Shown here: positions 28,597 through 38,211 of the stretch, in pieces
Layout of the letters: each line of letters opens with the position of its first letter
Numbering within the stretch: position 1 is the first letter of the stretch
Assembly (NCBI GenBank): GCA_013041765.1
Contig: JABDRL010000217.1
Coordinates: 1-64,000 of the forward strand
Direction: 5' to 3'
Length of the DNA stretch: 64,000 bases
Origin: Dactylosporangium sp.
GTDB lineage: Bacteria > Actinomycetota > Actinomycetes > Mycobacteriales > Micromonosporaceae
The notes under the pieces: generated by a model
The model's database searches: none
What the model was told of the DNA's origin: nothing
What the model saw: only the letters and a program-made list of their open reading frames with translations
Position numbers and translations under genes: made by a program

Positions 28597-30108
28597 GTGC
28601 CGTTCGTGACCGCCGCCGCCGTATCCACCCCGCAGCCGCCCGACGCTGGCTCCGGGGCGGTCCCGTCGGTGCCCCCTGCCCGGCCGAGCGGGCTTCGCAA
28701 CATCGAACTGGGGCTGCTCGCGTTCACCCTGGTCGTGGTCGGCACATATAGCGTGGCGATGGAGGCCGGCGCCCTCGACCAGATCACGGCGCACTTCTGG
28801 ATTCCCATCGCGACGCTGGCCATCGTCTTCCTCGGCATCCACATCGCGATCCGGTTTCTCGCTCCGTACGCGGATCCGGTGTTCCTGCCGGCGGTCACCC
28901 TGATCAATGGTATGGGTGTGGCCTTCCTGCGCCGCATCGATCTCGCCGACGCGATCCGGCACAAGAGCACCGACTACTCGGCCTTCAGCGGCCTCGGCTT
29001 CCGGCAGTTGCTGTGGACGGCCCTCTCGGTGGGGTTCGCGATCATCGTGCTCGCGATCGTCCGCGACCACAAGTCGCTGTCCCGCTACGCGTTCACGCTC
29101 GGCTTTGCCGGCATCGTCCTGGTGATGATCCCCGCAGTGCTCCCGGCCCGGTTGTCGATGGTCAACGGGGCCAAGCTGTGGATCAACTTCGGCTTCTTCT
29201 CGATCCAGCCCGGCGAGTTTGCCAAGATCGCGCTACTGGTGTTCTTCGCGTACTACCTCGTCCGCAAGCGTGAGGTGCTATCGCTGGCCAGCCGCAGGGT
29301 TCTCGGGGTCGACTTCCCCAGAGGACGCGACCTGGGGCCGGTCATCGCCGTGTGGTTGATGAGTCTGCTGGTCCTGATCTTCGAGAAGGACCTCGGCACC
29401 TCGCTGATGTACTTCGGGATGTTCATCGTCACGCTCTACATCGCGACGGAACGGGTCAGCTGGCTGATCATCGGCCTCATGCTGTTCAGCGGTGGCGTCT
29501 TCACCGCCTATGTGCTCGGCGGAACCATCGGGGGCCCCTTCGCCAACTTCCGGCTGCGGGCCGACATCTGGCTCGACCCGTTCTCCGACCCCGACAACCG
29601 GGGATACCAACTCGTCCAGTCGCTGCTCGGGCTCGGCACCGGGGGGCTGTTCGGAGCCGGCCCCGGAGAGGGCTACCCGCGCAAGATCCCCGAGGTACAG
29701 AACGACTTCATCTCCGCGGGGCTCGGCGAGGAGATCGGCCTCTTCGGCCTGACGGCGCTCCTCATCGTCTATCTCGTCATCGTTGTCCGGGGCCTTCGGG
29801 CGGCGCTCGGAGTGCACGACTCGTTCGGCAAGCTCTTCGCCGGAGGTCTGGCCTTCACCCTGGGGTTGCAGGTGTTCGTCATCGTGGGTGGCGTGAGCAA
29901 GCTCATCCCGCTCACGGGACAGACCACCCCATTCCTCTCCGCAGGTGGATCGTCACTCATGGCCAACTGGATTCTCATCACGCTGCTCATTCGGATCTCC
30001 GATGCCGCTAGACGGCCGGCCGAGGGCCAGCCGGCCAAGGGCGGCAACGGTCCGGCGGCCGGGGGGCCGGCGAAACTCCAGGAGATGCCGACGGAGGTCA
30101 TGCGGTGA
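28597..30108 (+). CDS. rodA: SEDS peptidoglycan glycosyltransferase RodA/FtsW family
   Basis: A 503-aa polytopic protein with about ten to twelve helices. SEDS landmarks are NGAKLWINFGFFSIQPGEFAKIALL, the loop EKDLGTSLMYFGMF and the C-terminal GLTALLIVYLVIVVRG and TPFLSAGGSSLMANW. It polymerises lipid II with its partner PbpA, encoded next. GTG 28597 is the assigned start, with a second GTG nine bases on. The 3' end overlaps pbpA by GTGA. Confidence 0.94.
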   Translation: MPFVTAAAVSTPQPPDAGSGAVPSVPPARPSGLRNIELGLLAFTLVVVGTYSVAMEAGALDQITAHFWIPIATLAIVFLGIHIAIRFLAPYADPVFLPAVTLINGMGVAFLRRIDLADAIRHKSTDYSAFSGLGFRQLLWTALSVGFAIIVLAIVRDHKSLSRYAFTLGFAGIVLVMIPAVLPARLSMVNGAKLWINFGFFSIQPGEFAKIALLVFFAYYLVRKREVLSLASRRVLGVDFPRGRDLGPVIAVWLMSLLVLIFEKDLGTSLMYFGMFIVTLYIATERVSWLIIGLMLFSGGVFTAYVLGGTIGGPFANFRLRADIWLDPFSDPDNRGYQLVQSLLGLGTGGLFGAGPGEGYPRKIPEVQNDFISAGLGEEIGLFGLTALLIVYLVIVVRGLRAALGVHDSFGKLFAGGLAFTLGLQVFVIVGGVSKLIPLTGQTTPFLSAGGSSLMANWILITLLIRISDAARRPAEGQPAKGGNGPAAGGPAKLQEMPTEVMR

Positions 30109-31610
30109 ACGCTCCCTTACGCCGCGTCGGAGTCGTTGCGCTCGTACTGTTCGCGATGCTGTTCGTGAACCTCAACTACCAGCAGTGGTACAAGGCCGAT
30201 GATTACCGGACCAATCCCCGCAACACTCGGGTCCAGGCCGAGGAGTACTCCCGCCCGCGCGGAACGATCTCTCTGTCCAACGGCGAAGTGGTCGCGCAGA
30301 GCCAGGAGACCACCGACACGTTCAAGTACCTGCGGGTCTATCCCTTCGATACCAAGTACGCCCACGTCGTGGGCTACAAGCCGGTCTACGGCACAGCCAC
30401 CTACGTCGAACGGCTGAACAACGAATTCCTCGCGGGGAACGCCCCGGAGCAGCTCGGTGACCGCCTCGCCGCCATGTTCACCGGCAACGAATCGCCCGGG
30501 GGTATCGTCCAGCTGACCCTGTCCAAGGCCGCCCAGGACACCGCGCACAAGGAACTGACCAGCAACAGGTTGAACACCCAGAAGGGTGCGGTCATCGCGC
30601 TCGATCCCAAGACCGGAGCGTTGCTCGCCGAGGTTTCCCTGCCAAGCTACGATCCCAACCTGCTCACAACGCACAACGCCGACGAGGCCAGCAAGGCGTA
30701 CCAGACCCTGGATGCCGACCCCACCCACCCGCTGTCCAACCGGGCGACCTCCGAGATCCTCGCCCCGGGCTCGACGATGAAGGTGGTCGTCTCCGCCGCC
30801 GCGCTGAAAGAGGGCATGAAGCCCGACACCGTCATCCCGGCCGGCCCGTACTATCAGCCGCCCCAATCCGGCAGCTTCCAGATCAAGAATGCCTCCCCCA
30901 GCACCTGCCCGGAAGCCCAGATCACGCTCCAGCGGGCGCTCACGGTCTCCTGCAACACGGCGTTCGCCAAGCTCGGGGTCGAGCAGTTGGGCCTAGACAA
31001 GGTCAAGTCCATGGCAGAGTCATTCGGATTTGAGGAGACCCCCGAGTTCATCGACGACGACAAGAACATCATGAACGTCACGGCCAGTCATACCGGATCC
31101 ATGACCGGGTCGAACGGCAAGGTCGACCCGGCGGCCCTCGCCCAGTCCTCGATCGGCCAGAAGGACGTCCGGATGACGCCCCTTCAGGGCGCGCTCATCG
31201 CCGCGACGGTCGCCAACGAGGGCAAGCAGATGCGGCCGTATCTCGTTGACACCCTGCAGAGTTCTGGGCTGTCCGTTGTCAACAAGACCCAACCGACGAC
31301 CCTGCGTCGCGTGGTCAGCGACGGCGTCGCCGAGGATCTTCAGGACATGATGATCAGTGTCGTCGACAGCGGAACGGGCAAACCGGCTAAGGTCAAGGGC
31401 CTCCAGGTCGGGGGCAAGACGGGTACCGCCGAAAACGGCGAGGACGCAAATGATCATGGCTGGTTCATCGGCTTCGCCATGAAGAACAACCAACCGGTTG
31501 TTGCGGTCGCGGTGGTGCTGGAGGGCGCGGGCAAGGGCGGCAGCCACGAAGCCGCCAGAATCGCCGGCCAGGTTATGAAGGCGTATGCCGACGAACGGGG
31601 CACTGAGTGA
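30105..31610 (+). CDS. pbpA: Class B penicillin-binding protein PbpA
   Basis: A 501-aa transpeptidase with an N-terminal membrane helix (VGVVALVLFAMLFVNLNYQQ), a dimerisation region and a penicilloyl-binding domain. The active-site motifs are S223-TMK (LAPGSTMKVV), S282-C-N284 (TVSCNTAFAK) and K438-TG (GGKTGTAENG). It cross-links glycan made by the RodA protein encoded just before. The GTG start overlaps the rodA stop. Confidence 0.94.
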   Translation: MNAPLRRVGVVALVLFAMLFVNLNYQQWYKADDYRTNPRNTRVQAEEYSRPRGTISLSNGEVVAQSQETTDTFKYLRVYPFDTKYAHVVGYKPVYGTATYVERLNNEFLAGNAPEQLGDRLAAMFTGNESPGGIVQLTLSKAAQDTAHKELTSNRLNTQKGAVIALDPKTGALLAEVSLPSYDPNLLTTHNADEASKAYQTLDADPTHPLSNRATSEILAPGSTMKVVVSAAALKEGMKPDTVIPAGPYYQPPQSGSFQIKNASPSTCPEAQITLQRALTVSCNTAFAKLGVEQLGLDKVKSMAESFGFEETPEFIDDDKNIMNVTASHTGSMTGSNGKVDPAALAQSSIGQKDVRMTPLQGALIAATVANEGKQMRPYLVDTLQSSGLSVVNKTQPTTLRRVVSDGVAEDLQDMMISVVDSGTGKPAKVKGLQVGGKTGTAENGEDANDHGWFIGFAMKNNQPVVAVAVVLEGAGKGGSHEAARIAGQVMKAYADERGTE

Positions 31611-31644
31611 GTCGGGACGCGGACGGCCGGAAAAGGGAGGCGCG

Positions 31645-33270
31645 ATGCTGAGCCCCGGAACCATGCTCGGCGGTCGCTATCGGCTCGATGAACGCATCGC
31701 TGGCGGCGGCATGGGAGATGTCTGGCGGGGCACCGACGAGGTGCTCGGCCGGACCGTCGCCATCAAGGTGCTACTGCCAGCGCTGATGGAGGAGCAGGGC
31801 TTCGCGGAGCGGTTCCGCGGCGAGGCCAGAACGATGGCGACCATCAACCATCCCGGTGTCGTCGACGTCTACGACTATGGCAGCGAGCAGGGCACCGCCT
31901 TCTTGATCATGGAGTACATCGAGGGAGACGCCCTTGCCCGGACCCTCAGTCGCGTCGGTCGGCTGACGCCGGCACGCGCGATGGCGCTCATCGCGCAGGC
32001 CGCGGACGCGCTGGAGGCCGCCCACGTGCGGGGCATCGTCCACCGCGACGTCAAGCCGGGGAACCTGCTGGTGCGGCCCAACGGCACACTGGTACTCACC
32101 GACTTCGGCATTGCCCGGTCGGCCCAGGCCGCGCAGCTGACCGCCGTCGGCTCGGTGCTCGGCACGGCCTCGTACATCTCGCCGGAGCAGGCCTCAGGGC
32201 AGCAGGCGACGCCGCTGTCGGACGTCTACGCCCTGGGCGTCGTCGCCTACCAGTGTCTGGCCGGCAAGCGGCCGTTCGAGGGCGACAACCCGCTCGACAT
32301 CGCGCTGCGGCACGTGCGCGAGATGCCTCCGCCCCTGCCACCAGACATCCCACCGGCCGTTCGTCAGATCGTCGAGCGGGCGTTGTCCAAGGATCCAGCG
32401 GCTCGCTGGCCATCGGCCGAGGCCCTCGCCGCGGCGGCCCGCAACGTCTCCGGCCAGCTGTCGTCCGGCGGCACCGGAACGATGGTCCCACCGTCCCAGG
32501 CAATCAATCAGCCCGCGCCGTTCTCCGGGCCCCCGATGTCACCCGCCGCCGGTTCGCCTCCGGGTCCACCGGATCCGGTCGCGCAGGGTGGCACCCGGAT
32601 GTTCACCAGCCCGCACCAGGCCAGTGGCCCTCCCGGAGCGGGGGGATTCGCCAGGGGAACGGCCGGTGTGGCCCCGCCGCCCAAGGCGCAGGACACCGGC
32701 TACGCCTTCGCGGCCCCGCGAAGTCCGGCAGGCCCCGGACGGGCTACCACCAGCCCCGACGGCTCCCGGCGGACGCTGATAATTCTGATCGGAGTATTGA
32801 CGGCGCTAGTCGTGCTTCTCGCGTGCGGCGTGGGGGTCTATGTTCTCACAAGCAGAGAAAGCAACGACGACAGTGATCCGGGAGGTGGGGCGCCGGAGAC
32901 GCCTGCGACGACGCAGACCCGCCTTCCAGACACCACGCAGACCGAAAAGACCACCGCACCGAGCCGCTCAGCGGCTGGTGACCTGATCACTCTCAACTGC
33001 GAGCAGTACAAGGGTCAGCAACGGCTCGTCGTTGAAACCAAGATCAGGCAGAAGGGCTTCAAGGTCCGCATCGAAATGGTCGACGCTGGCGGTCGCATCA
33101 ACGAGGTCGTTGATGTCACGCCCTGCCAGGCATATGTCGGGGACACGATCACGATCAAGGTGAGCACGGGGAATAGCGATGCGCAGAGCAGCGAACCGGC
33201 CGACGAGTCGGCATGCGACGGACTGCCGCTCGACCCTAACGGCTCCTGTCCAGCCAGCTCGCAGCCCTGA
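31645..33270 (+). CDS. pknA: Ser/Thr protein kinase PknA
   Basis: A 541-aa receptor kinase. The kinase domain (11-270) has the glycine loop GGGMGDVW, Lys41 in VAIKVL, the catalytic HRDVKPGN (Asp135) and DFG at 153. A Pro/Gly-rich linker and a transmembrane helix (about 377-400) lead to an extracytoplasmic region. Its last 60 residues (LNCEQYKGQQRLVVETKIRQ ... VVDVTPCQAYVGDTITIKVSTG) resemble one degenerate PASTA repeat with two Cys. ATG 31645 follows GGGAGG; an in-frame ATG at 31585 overlaps pbpA and is less likely. PknA and PknB phosphorylate division and wall-synthesis proteins. Confidence 0.93.
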   Translation: MLSPGTMLGGRYRLDERIAGGGMGDVWRGTDEVLGRTVAIKVLLPALMEEQGFAERFRGEARTMATINHPGVVDVYDYGSEQGTAFLIMEYIEGDALARTLSRVGRLTPARAMALIAQAADALEAAHVRGIVHRDVKPGNLLVRPNGTLVLTDFGIARSAQAAQLTAVGSVLGTASYISPEQASGQQATPLSDVYALGVVAYQCLAGKRPFEGDNPLDIALRHVREMPPPLPPDIPPAVRQIVERALSKDPAARWPSAEALAAAARNVSGQLSSGGTGTMVPPSQAINQPAPFSGPPMSPAAGSPPGPPDPVAQGGTRMFTSPHQASGPPGAGGFARGTAGVAPPPKAQDTGYAFAAPRSPAGPGRATTSPDGSRRTLIILIGVLTALVVLLACGVGVYVLTSRESNDDSDPGGGAPETPATTQTRLPDTTQTEKTTAPSRSAAGDLITLNCEQYKGQQRLVVETKIRQKGFKVRIEMVDAGGRINEVVDVTPCQAYVGDTITIKVSTGNSDAQSSEPADESACDGLPLDPNGSCPASSQP

Positions 33271-33327
33271 GCGGTCTGCCGATGGATGGAACTCGGTGTA
33301 CACGATGATCGAAGGACGAGAGACGAG

Positions 33328-35052
33328 ATGAGCCAGGGCCGCCTCCTTGGCGGGAGGTACCAGGTCGGTGAACTGCTCGGGTATGGCGGCATGGCTGAGG
33401 TTCACCGGGGTCGCGATCTACGTCTTGGCCGCGACGTCGCGATCAAGACCCTCCGTACCGACCTTGCCCGCGACGCAACGTTTCAGATGCGATTTCGGCG
33501 GGAAGCACAGAACGCGGCGGCGCTCAACCACCCCGCGATCGTGGCCGTCTACGACACGGGCGAGGAGCACGGCCAGCACGGCGAAGAACTGCCGCACATC
33601 ATCATGGAGTACGTCAATGGCCGCACGCTCAAGGAAATCCTGAGCGGCGAAGGACGGCTCCTGCCCCGACGGGCACTGGAACTCACCGCCGACATCTGCT
33701 CCGCACTGGAGTTCAGCCACCGCCACGGCATCATTCACCGGGACATCAAGCCCGGCAACGTGATGCTGACCCAGACCGGCCAGGTCAAGGTCATGGACTT
33801 CGGCATCGCGAGGGCGCTCGCCAGCGGCGCCACGACGATGACCCAGACGAGCGCCGTCATCGGCACCGCCCAGTACCTTTCCCCCGAGCAGGCCCGGGGC
33901 GAGCCGGTCGACGCCCGCAGCGACGTCTACGCCACCGGATGCGTTCTGTTCGAGTTGCTCTGCGGGCATCCGCCGTTCGTCGGCGACAATCCCGTCTCCG
34001 TCGCGTACCAGCACGTGCGGGAAGAGGCCAAGCCCCCGAGCACCAGCAATCGGGACGTCACCCCGGACATCGACGCGGTTGTCCTCAAGGCCCTGGCCAA
34101 GAACCCGCTGAACCGCTATCAGAGTGCGGGCGAGATGCGGGGAGACCTCATGCGGGCCGTCGCCGGCCGCCCGGTCGCGGCGCCGCCGGTGCTCACCGAG
34201 GACCAGATGACGGCGATGATCACGCCGCAGTCCACGGGCCGGACCGCGCGGCAGTCGTCCCTGCAGGCCAGGGAATCGACCAGGGCGGCCCAGCGCTCGA
34301 AGCGACGCGGCTCGCCCGCTGTGGTGATCGCGCTCAGCATGCTCGGGGTGCTCGCCGTGGTCGCGTTGGGTCTCGGGTTGTACCTGGAAACCCGCAAGAT
34401 TGTGGAGGTCCCGAACATCATCGGGCTGACCCAGCAGGAAGCCGATGCGACGCTGAGTAACAAAAAGTTAACCGGCGAGACCCGGGAAAACATCAAGACC
34501 ACAGACTGCCCGATCGGCCAGATCATGGCACAGGCCCCGGACGAGGGCACCGAACTGCGTGAGGGCGGCAAGGTCAGTTACGACGTCTGCACCGGGCCGG
34601 ACAAGACCCAGGTACCCCAGATGGTCGGCCTGAGTCAAAACGACGCGGACAAGGCGCTGAAGGACGCCCACCTGATCGGCGATTTCCGGCAGACGAACAG
34701 TGCCAAGGAATCCGGCGAGGTCCTGAGCAGCGACCCGCCAGCGGGCCAGGAGGTGGACGAGGGCACCACCGTCATCGTCCAAGTCTCCAAGGGCAATCAG
34801 AAGATCATCCCAGACGTCAGTGGCCAGACCGCCAACGGCGCCGAAAACACCCTGCGGAATGCGGGTTTCTCGAACATCGTCAAGGTCACCAGACCGGTCA
34901 CCGATTCCTCTGAGGTCGGCCGAGTGGTCGGTCAGGATCCGTCCCCCGACAAGGCGGTTCCGAGCACCCAGAAGATCACCATCTACATCGGCAAGTCGAA
35001 CCAGCCGTCTCCCTCGCCGTCCCCCTCGCCGTCCCCTCCGGAAGAGCCGTAG
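33328..35052 (+). CDS. pknB: Ser/Thr protein kinase PknB with three PASTA domains
   Basis: A 574-aa kinase. Kinase domain 1-275: GYGGMAEVH, Lys40 in VAIKTL, HRDIKPGN with Asp139, DFG at 157 and the activation loop ATTMTQTSAVIGTAQYLSPE. A basic juxtamembrane region and one helix (331-354) follow, then three PASTA repeats beginning near residues 359, 427 and 492, and a Pro/Ser tail. PASTA repeats bind muropeptides or lipid II, linking wall status to signalling. Mycobacterial PknB usually has four repeats; three are visible here. Confidence 0.95.
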   Translation: MSQGRLLGGRYQVGELLGYGGMAEVHRGRDLRLGRDVAIKTLRTDLARDATFQMRFRREAQNAAALNHPAIVAVYDTGEEHGQHGEELPHIIMEYVNGRTLKEILSGEGRLLPRRALELTADICSALEFSHRHGIIHRDIKPGNVMLTQTGQVKVMDFGIARALASGATTMTQTSAVIGTAQYLSPEQARGEPVDARSDVYATGCVLFELLCGHPPFVGDNPVSVAYQHVREEAKPPSTSNRDVTPDIDAVVLKALAKNPLNRYQSAGEMRGDLMRAVAGRPVAAPPVLTEDQMTAMITPQSTGRTARQSSLQARESTRAAQRSKRRGSPAVVIALSMLGVLAVVALGLGLYLETRKIVEVPNIIGLTQQEADATLSNKKLTGETRENIKTTDCPIGQIMAQAPDEGTELREGGKVSYDVCTGPDKTQVPQMVGLSQNDADKALKDAHLIGDFRQTNSAKESGEVLSSDPPAGQEVDEGTTVIVQVSKGNQKIIPDVSGQTANGAENTLRNAGFSNIVKVTRPVTDSSEVGRVVGQDPSPDKAVPSTQKITIYIGKSNQPSPSPSPSPSPPEEP

Positions 35053-35072
35053 CGGCATCGTCTTCGACGAGA

Positions 35073-35113
35073 GCCGAGGGCCTGTTTCGCGTTGCGCGAA
35101 ACAGGCCCTCGGC
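35073..35113. terminator. Strong bidirectional terminator between pknB and trpG
   Basis: A perfect 19-bp stem with a 3-base loop (arms 35073-35091 and 35095-35113, containing GAGGGCCTGTTTCGCG). It lies 20 bases after the pknB stop and 18 bases after the trpG stop on the other strand, so it can end both transcripts. Confidence 0.9.
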
Positions 35114-35131
35114 CGTTGTTCAGCCGGACGA

Positions 35132-35785
35132 TCAACGAACCGACGGGGCAAAGGCAGCCAACCGACGGTCAAGATCCGCAGACAGGCCCAGTGCCAGTTC
35201 GAGGGCCTCCCGGTGCCCGCAGACCGCCAGCCAGTTCGCCAGCATCAGGTGCCCGCTCTGGGTCAGCACGGACTCCGGATGGAACTGCACCCCCTCGATC
35301 GGCAGCTGCCGGTGACGCATCGCCATCACAATGCCCGTTTCGGTGCGCCCGGTGACCTCGATCTCCGCGGGAAGCGTTGATTCAAGCACGGTCAGCGAGT
35401 GATAGCGGGTCGCGGTGAACGGATTCGGCAGCCCGGCCAGCGCCCCGACCCCGGTATGCACGATCTCCGAGGTCTTGCCGTGCAGGAGTTCCGGAGCCCG
35501 GGTGACGGTGGCCCCGAACGCCTCACCGATGGCCTGGTGCCCGAGGCAGACCCCGAACATCGGGAACTCTCCGGCGTACCGGCGGATCAGGTCCAGGCAG
35601 ATCCCCGCCCGGTCAGGCGTACCCGGGCCGGGGGACAGCAGCACCCCGTCGGGACGGAGGGCGCCAGCCTCCGCCACGGAGATCTCATCATTGCGACGCA
35701 CGTCACAGGCCACGCCCAGCTGACCCAGATACTGCACGAGGTTGAAGACGAACGAGTCGTAGTTGTCGATGACTAGCACGCGCAC
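35132..35785 (-). CDS. trpG: Glutamine amidotransferase, anthranilate/aminodeoxychorismate synthase component II
   Basis: A 217-aa class I amidotransferase. It shows the NYDSFVFNLVQYLGQLG start, LSPGPGTPD oxyanion region, nucleophile Cys80 in GVCLGHQAIGE and the His-Glu pair in VQFHPESVLT. It supplies ammonia to a TrpE or PabB partner not in the window. The position next to pknB and DUF881/crgA matches mycobacteria (annotated trpG) and Streptomyces (pabA), so the acceptor pathway is uncertain. It starts with GTG, seven bases after the small membrane protein gene. Confidence 0.93.
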   Translation of the reverse strand: MRVLVIDNYDSFVFNLVQYLGQLGVACDVRRNDEISVAEAGALRPDGVLLSPGPGTPDRAGICLDLIRRYAGEFPMFGVCLGHQAIGEAFGATVTRAPELLHGKTSEIVHTGVGALAGLPNPFTATRYHSLTVLESTLPAEIEVTGRTETGIVMAMRHRQLPIEGVQFHPESVLTQSGHLMLANWLAVCGHREALELALGLSADLDRRLAAFAPSVR

Positions 35786-35792
35786 GAAAAAC

Positions 35793-36074
35793 TCACCTGC
35801 TCGGACGTACGGTCAAGGGGGACATCGAGACACCGCTGCCCGAAGGCTGACCGTCGGGTCCCTGCTGGGACGAGTCCGGACCGGACGCGGGCTGTTGCTG
35901 GGTCGGCGCCGACCCGCCGTCATCGAGCTGACCGTTGTTGAACGGCATGATTGGCTCGATAATGGGAAAAACCACAAACCAGAGCAGCGCACCGATACTG
36001 ATCACAATCAGCATCGATCCAGCGATCTTCCCCCGAAGACCGAACGGCAGGTTTCTCCAGATCCAGGCGTACAT
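35793..36074 (-). CDS. Small single-pass membrane protein between sortase and trpG
   Basis: A 93-aa protein with one N-terminal transmembrane helix (GSMLIVISIGALLWFVVFPII) after a basic start, then a Pro/Gln/Ser/Gly-rich external tail. ATG 36074 is one base after the sortase stop, so it is co-translated. No family is recognised. Position suggests a small envelope partner of the class E sortase; this is inference only. Confidence 0.75.
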   Translation of the reverse strand: MYAWIWRNLPFGLRGKIAGSMLIVISIGALLWFVVFPIIEPIMPFNNGQLDDGGSAPTQQQPASGPDSSQQGPDGQPSGSGVSMSPLTVRPSR

Positions 36075-36075
36075 C

Positions 36076-37281
36076 TCAGCCCGTCACCCCTGTCGGTGGC
36101 CCCATCTCGTGGGAGAGCTGCTCGGTGAGCACCCCGTGGACGATCAGCCGCTGGTAGTTCTGCCCCTTCGGGTTGCACGTCGTCAGCGTCACCATGGCCT
36201 GCGTCGGGGTCTCCCCGGGTTTGTTCGGCACCGGCGCGATCACCGACCTGGCTGTCGGCGAGACCACCTGGGAATCGGTCGTTTCGTACACGAACCAATG
36301 GTCCCGCGTTTCAACGACGATCTGATCCCCGGCCTGGAGCTTGTCCAGATTCCAGAAAATTTTCAGGGTCCGGTGCCCGGCGACCGAGAAGTTCCCAATA
36401 TCGCCCGGCATCGCCGTTTCCGGATAGTGGCCCGGCGCGTAGCGGATGTCGTCAAGGCCGGTCCCCTCCACAACGACCCACGACGACTCTGGCTTGATCT
36501 TCGGAATGTACAGCTTGGCGATGGGCGACCCGGCTGTTGGCGGCTCGGTCGGGACCGGCGACGCCGACGGCGCCACGGCACTCGGCGGTGGGCTCCAGGC
36601 TTGGTCCAGCTGGTTGCTGAGATCGTTCTGGTGCGCGCTGACCTGGGCGCCGACGCCCCACACCTCGTAGGCGGCGAACAGCAGCACAATCATGCCGAAC
36701 GCAATCATCAGCTCACCGCTCGTTCGCGTCGCGGTACGCAACACGGTCCACACGGTTCGCCGAGTCATATCCGAATACACGCTGCGGTAGCCCTCATCGG
36801 TCCGAACGGGCCGCAGTGGCACGACCAGCTCGCCCTCGGACGAGCCAGACGACCCGCTGGAACCGTTGTTCGTTTCGGTGTTCGTAGCGGCGGGCGTTCC
36901 CGCCTTCCCCGCGCTGTGCCGCGCCCGCCGGGCGCGGGATCTGCGATGGGTACGCAACTCCCGTTTCGCGTTGTCCGCGAACTCAAGATCGATATCGAGG
37001 GGGACGGCGTTGCTCGCCGGTTCGTTGCTCGCCGAGCGGAATACCCGGCCTTCACCGGTAGAGCCCCGACCAACCGGCGTTACGATCTTGGTGGTTTCAT
37101 CGAATGCCGGTTCACGTGGAATCTTGGTAATGACGGCTGTCTCGTCGGAGCTACCCGTCGGGGCGGCGGGGCGCAGGAACAGATCGGACGGGTCGTCCTG
37201 TTCCCGCTCCGGGGGGCGTTCCGCGGGCTGGTCGCCCTCCGAACGTCGATGTTCCTCGAAGGACGTCCCCACGGAACTCAC
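36076..37281 (-). CDS. Class E sortase
   Basis: A 401-aa protein with a long charged cytosolic N-terminus (about 195 residues), one transmembrane helix (GELMIAFGMIVLLFAAYEVWGVG) and a C-terminal sortase fold. Catalytic residues are His303 in SVAGHRT, Cys369 in TLTTCNP and Arg378 in YQRLIV. Class E sortases attach proteins with LAXTG-type signals to the wall and support aerial growth in Streptomyces. The GTG start overlaps the DUF881 stop (GTGA). Its unusually long N-terminal region is rich in Glu, Arg and Ser. Confidence 0.92.
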   Translation of the reverse strand: MSSVGTSFEEHRRSEGDQPAERPPEREQDDPSDLFLRPAAPTGSSDETAVITKIPREPAFDETTKIVTPVGRGSTGEGRVFRSASNEPASNAVPLDIDLEFADNAKRELRTHRRSRARRARHSAGKAGTPAATNTETNNGSSGSSGSSEGELVVPLRPVRTDEGYRSVYSDMTRRTVWTVLRTATRTSGELMIAFGMIVLLFAAYEVWGVGAQVSAHQNDLSNQLDQAWSPPPSAVAPSASPVPTEPPTAGSPIAKLYIPKIKPESSWVVVEGTGLDDIRYAPGHYPETAMPGDIGNFSVAGHRTLKIFWNLDKLQAGDQIVVETRDHWFVYETTDSQVVSPTARSVIAPVPNKPGETPTQAMVTLTTCNPKGQNYQRLIVHGVLTEQLSHEMGPPTGVTG

Positions 37282-38087
37282 TCCGAAACATGGGCGTATC
37301 GCAGGGCGATCGACCCGTCATAGGCTGAAACACTCACGTCCGTCTCCACCTTGCTCTGATAGCCAAGCCCGAAGGCAGCGGCAGCCGCACGAAAGAGCCG
37401 GACGCCCTCGGCGGCGTCCAGTGCTCGCTGCATTCGGACGGGGTCGCCGACCGCCGTCATCACGAACGGCGGCGAGTAGACCCTGCCGTCAAGCAGGAGG
37501 GTGTTCCCAACGCATCGTACCGCGCTGGTGGAGATGACCCGGACCTCCATGATCGAAATTCCCTCCGCTCCACCAGCCCAAAGGGCGTTCACCACAGCCT
37601 GAACATCCTGCTGGTGCACCACCAGGTCATCGGCTGTCGCCCCGACCGGGCGGGTACCGTCGCGGCGGCGCGGAGCATCGTCAAGTCGAACTGTCAGTCC
37701 TGGCCCGCGCAGTGCGATGAGGCCAGCGGCCGTCTCTTCGGCCGCGGCCCGACCGCGCTGCTGTTCGACCCGATCATCCGAACCCGCCTGGCTGGTCGTA
37801 TGCTCCTCGATCTGCCGACGCAGCGCCGAGGCCCGAGCTTCCGTGTCCGAAACATCCGACTTACGCTCAACGATCAGGTTGGTCAGCTCCGGTCGCCGAT
37901 CGTTGCGCAGTTCGGTCCCATTGGCCGTCATGGCCGCCGTCATCAGGAGAAAACCGGCGGATCCGGCCACCACCGGCACCAGCAGAGACCAGCCCTCGCG
38001 CCGCTGCGCGCCGCGACGGGGCAGAATGACACTTCCCGCTCGGCGGAGGGCACGACCCCAGGACGAAGGGCCTGCGGTGTACTCCAC
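37278..38087 (-). CDS. DUF881 membrane protein
   Basis: A 269-aa protein. A basic N-terminus and one transmembrane helix (LLVPVVAGSAGFLLMTAAMTANG) lead to a coiled segment (LIVERKSDVSDTEARASALRRQIEEH) and the DUF881 domain (LRGPGLTVRLDDAP, DLVVHQQDVQAVVNALWAGGAEGISIMEVRV, VGNTLLLDGRVYSPPFVMTAVG). DUF881 genes sit beside crgA and trpG across actinobacteria and resemble division-associated proteins of firmicutes. It is divergent from crgA with a 124-bp gap. Confidence 0.92.
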   Translation of the reverse strand: MEYTAGPSSWGRALRRAGSVILPRRGAQRREGWSLLVPVVAGSAGFLLMTAAMTANGTELRNDRRPELTNLIVERKSDVSDTEARASALRRQIEEHTTSQAGSDDRVEQQRGRAAAEETAAGLIALRGPGLTVRLDDAPRRRDGTRPVGATADDLVVHQQDVQAVVNALWAGGAEGISIMEVRVISTSAVRCVGNTLLLDGRVYSPPFVMTAVGDPVRMQRALDAAEGVRLFRAAAAAFGLGYQSKVETDVSVSAYDGSIALRYAHVSE

Positions 38088-38211
38088 TCGCTCCCCCTCC
38101 CCCCAATTCTGCCGTTCGCTAGCTACGCTATCCCGGGAACATTATTCAGGCTCTTCACCGCGGTCGCCCGCGGATGACGACAACCTGACCACCCCTGAGC
38201 AGGAGCCCGCC

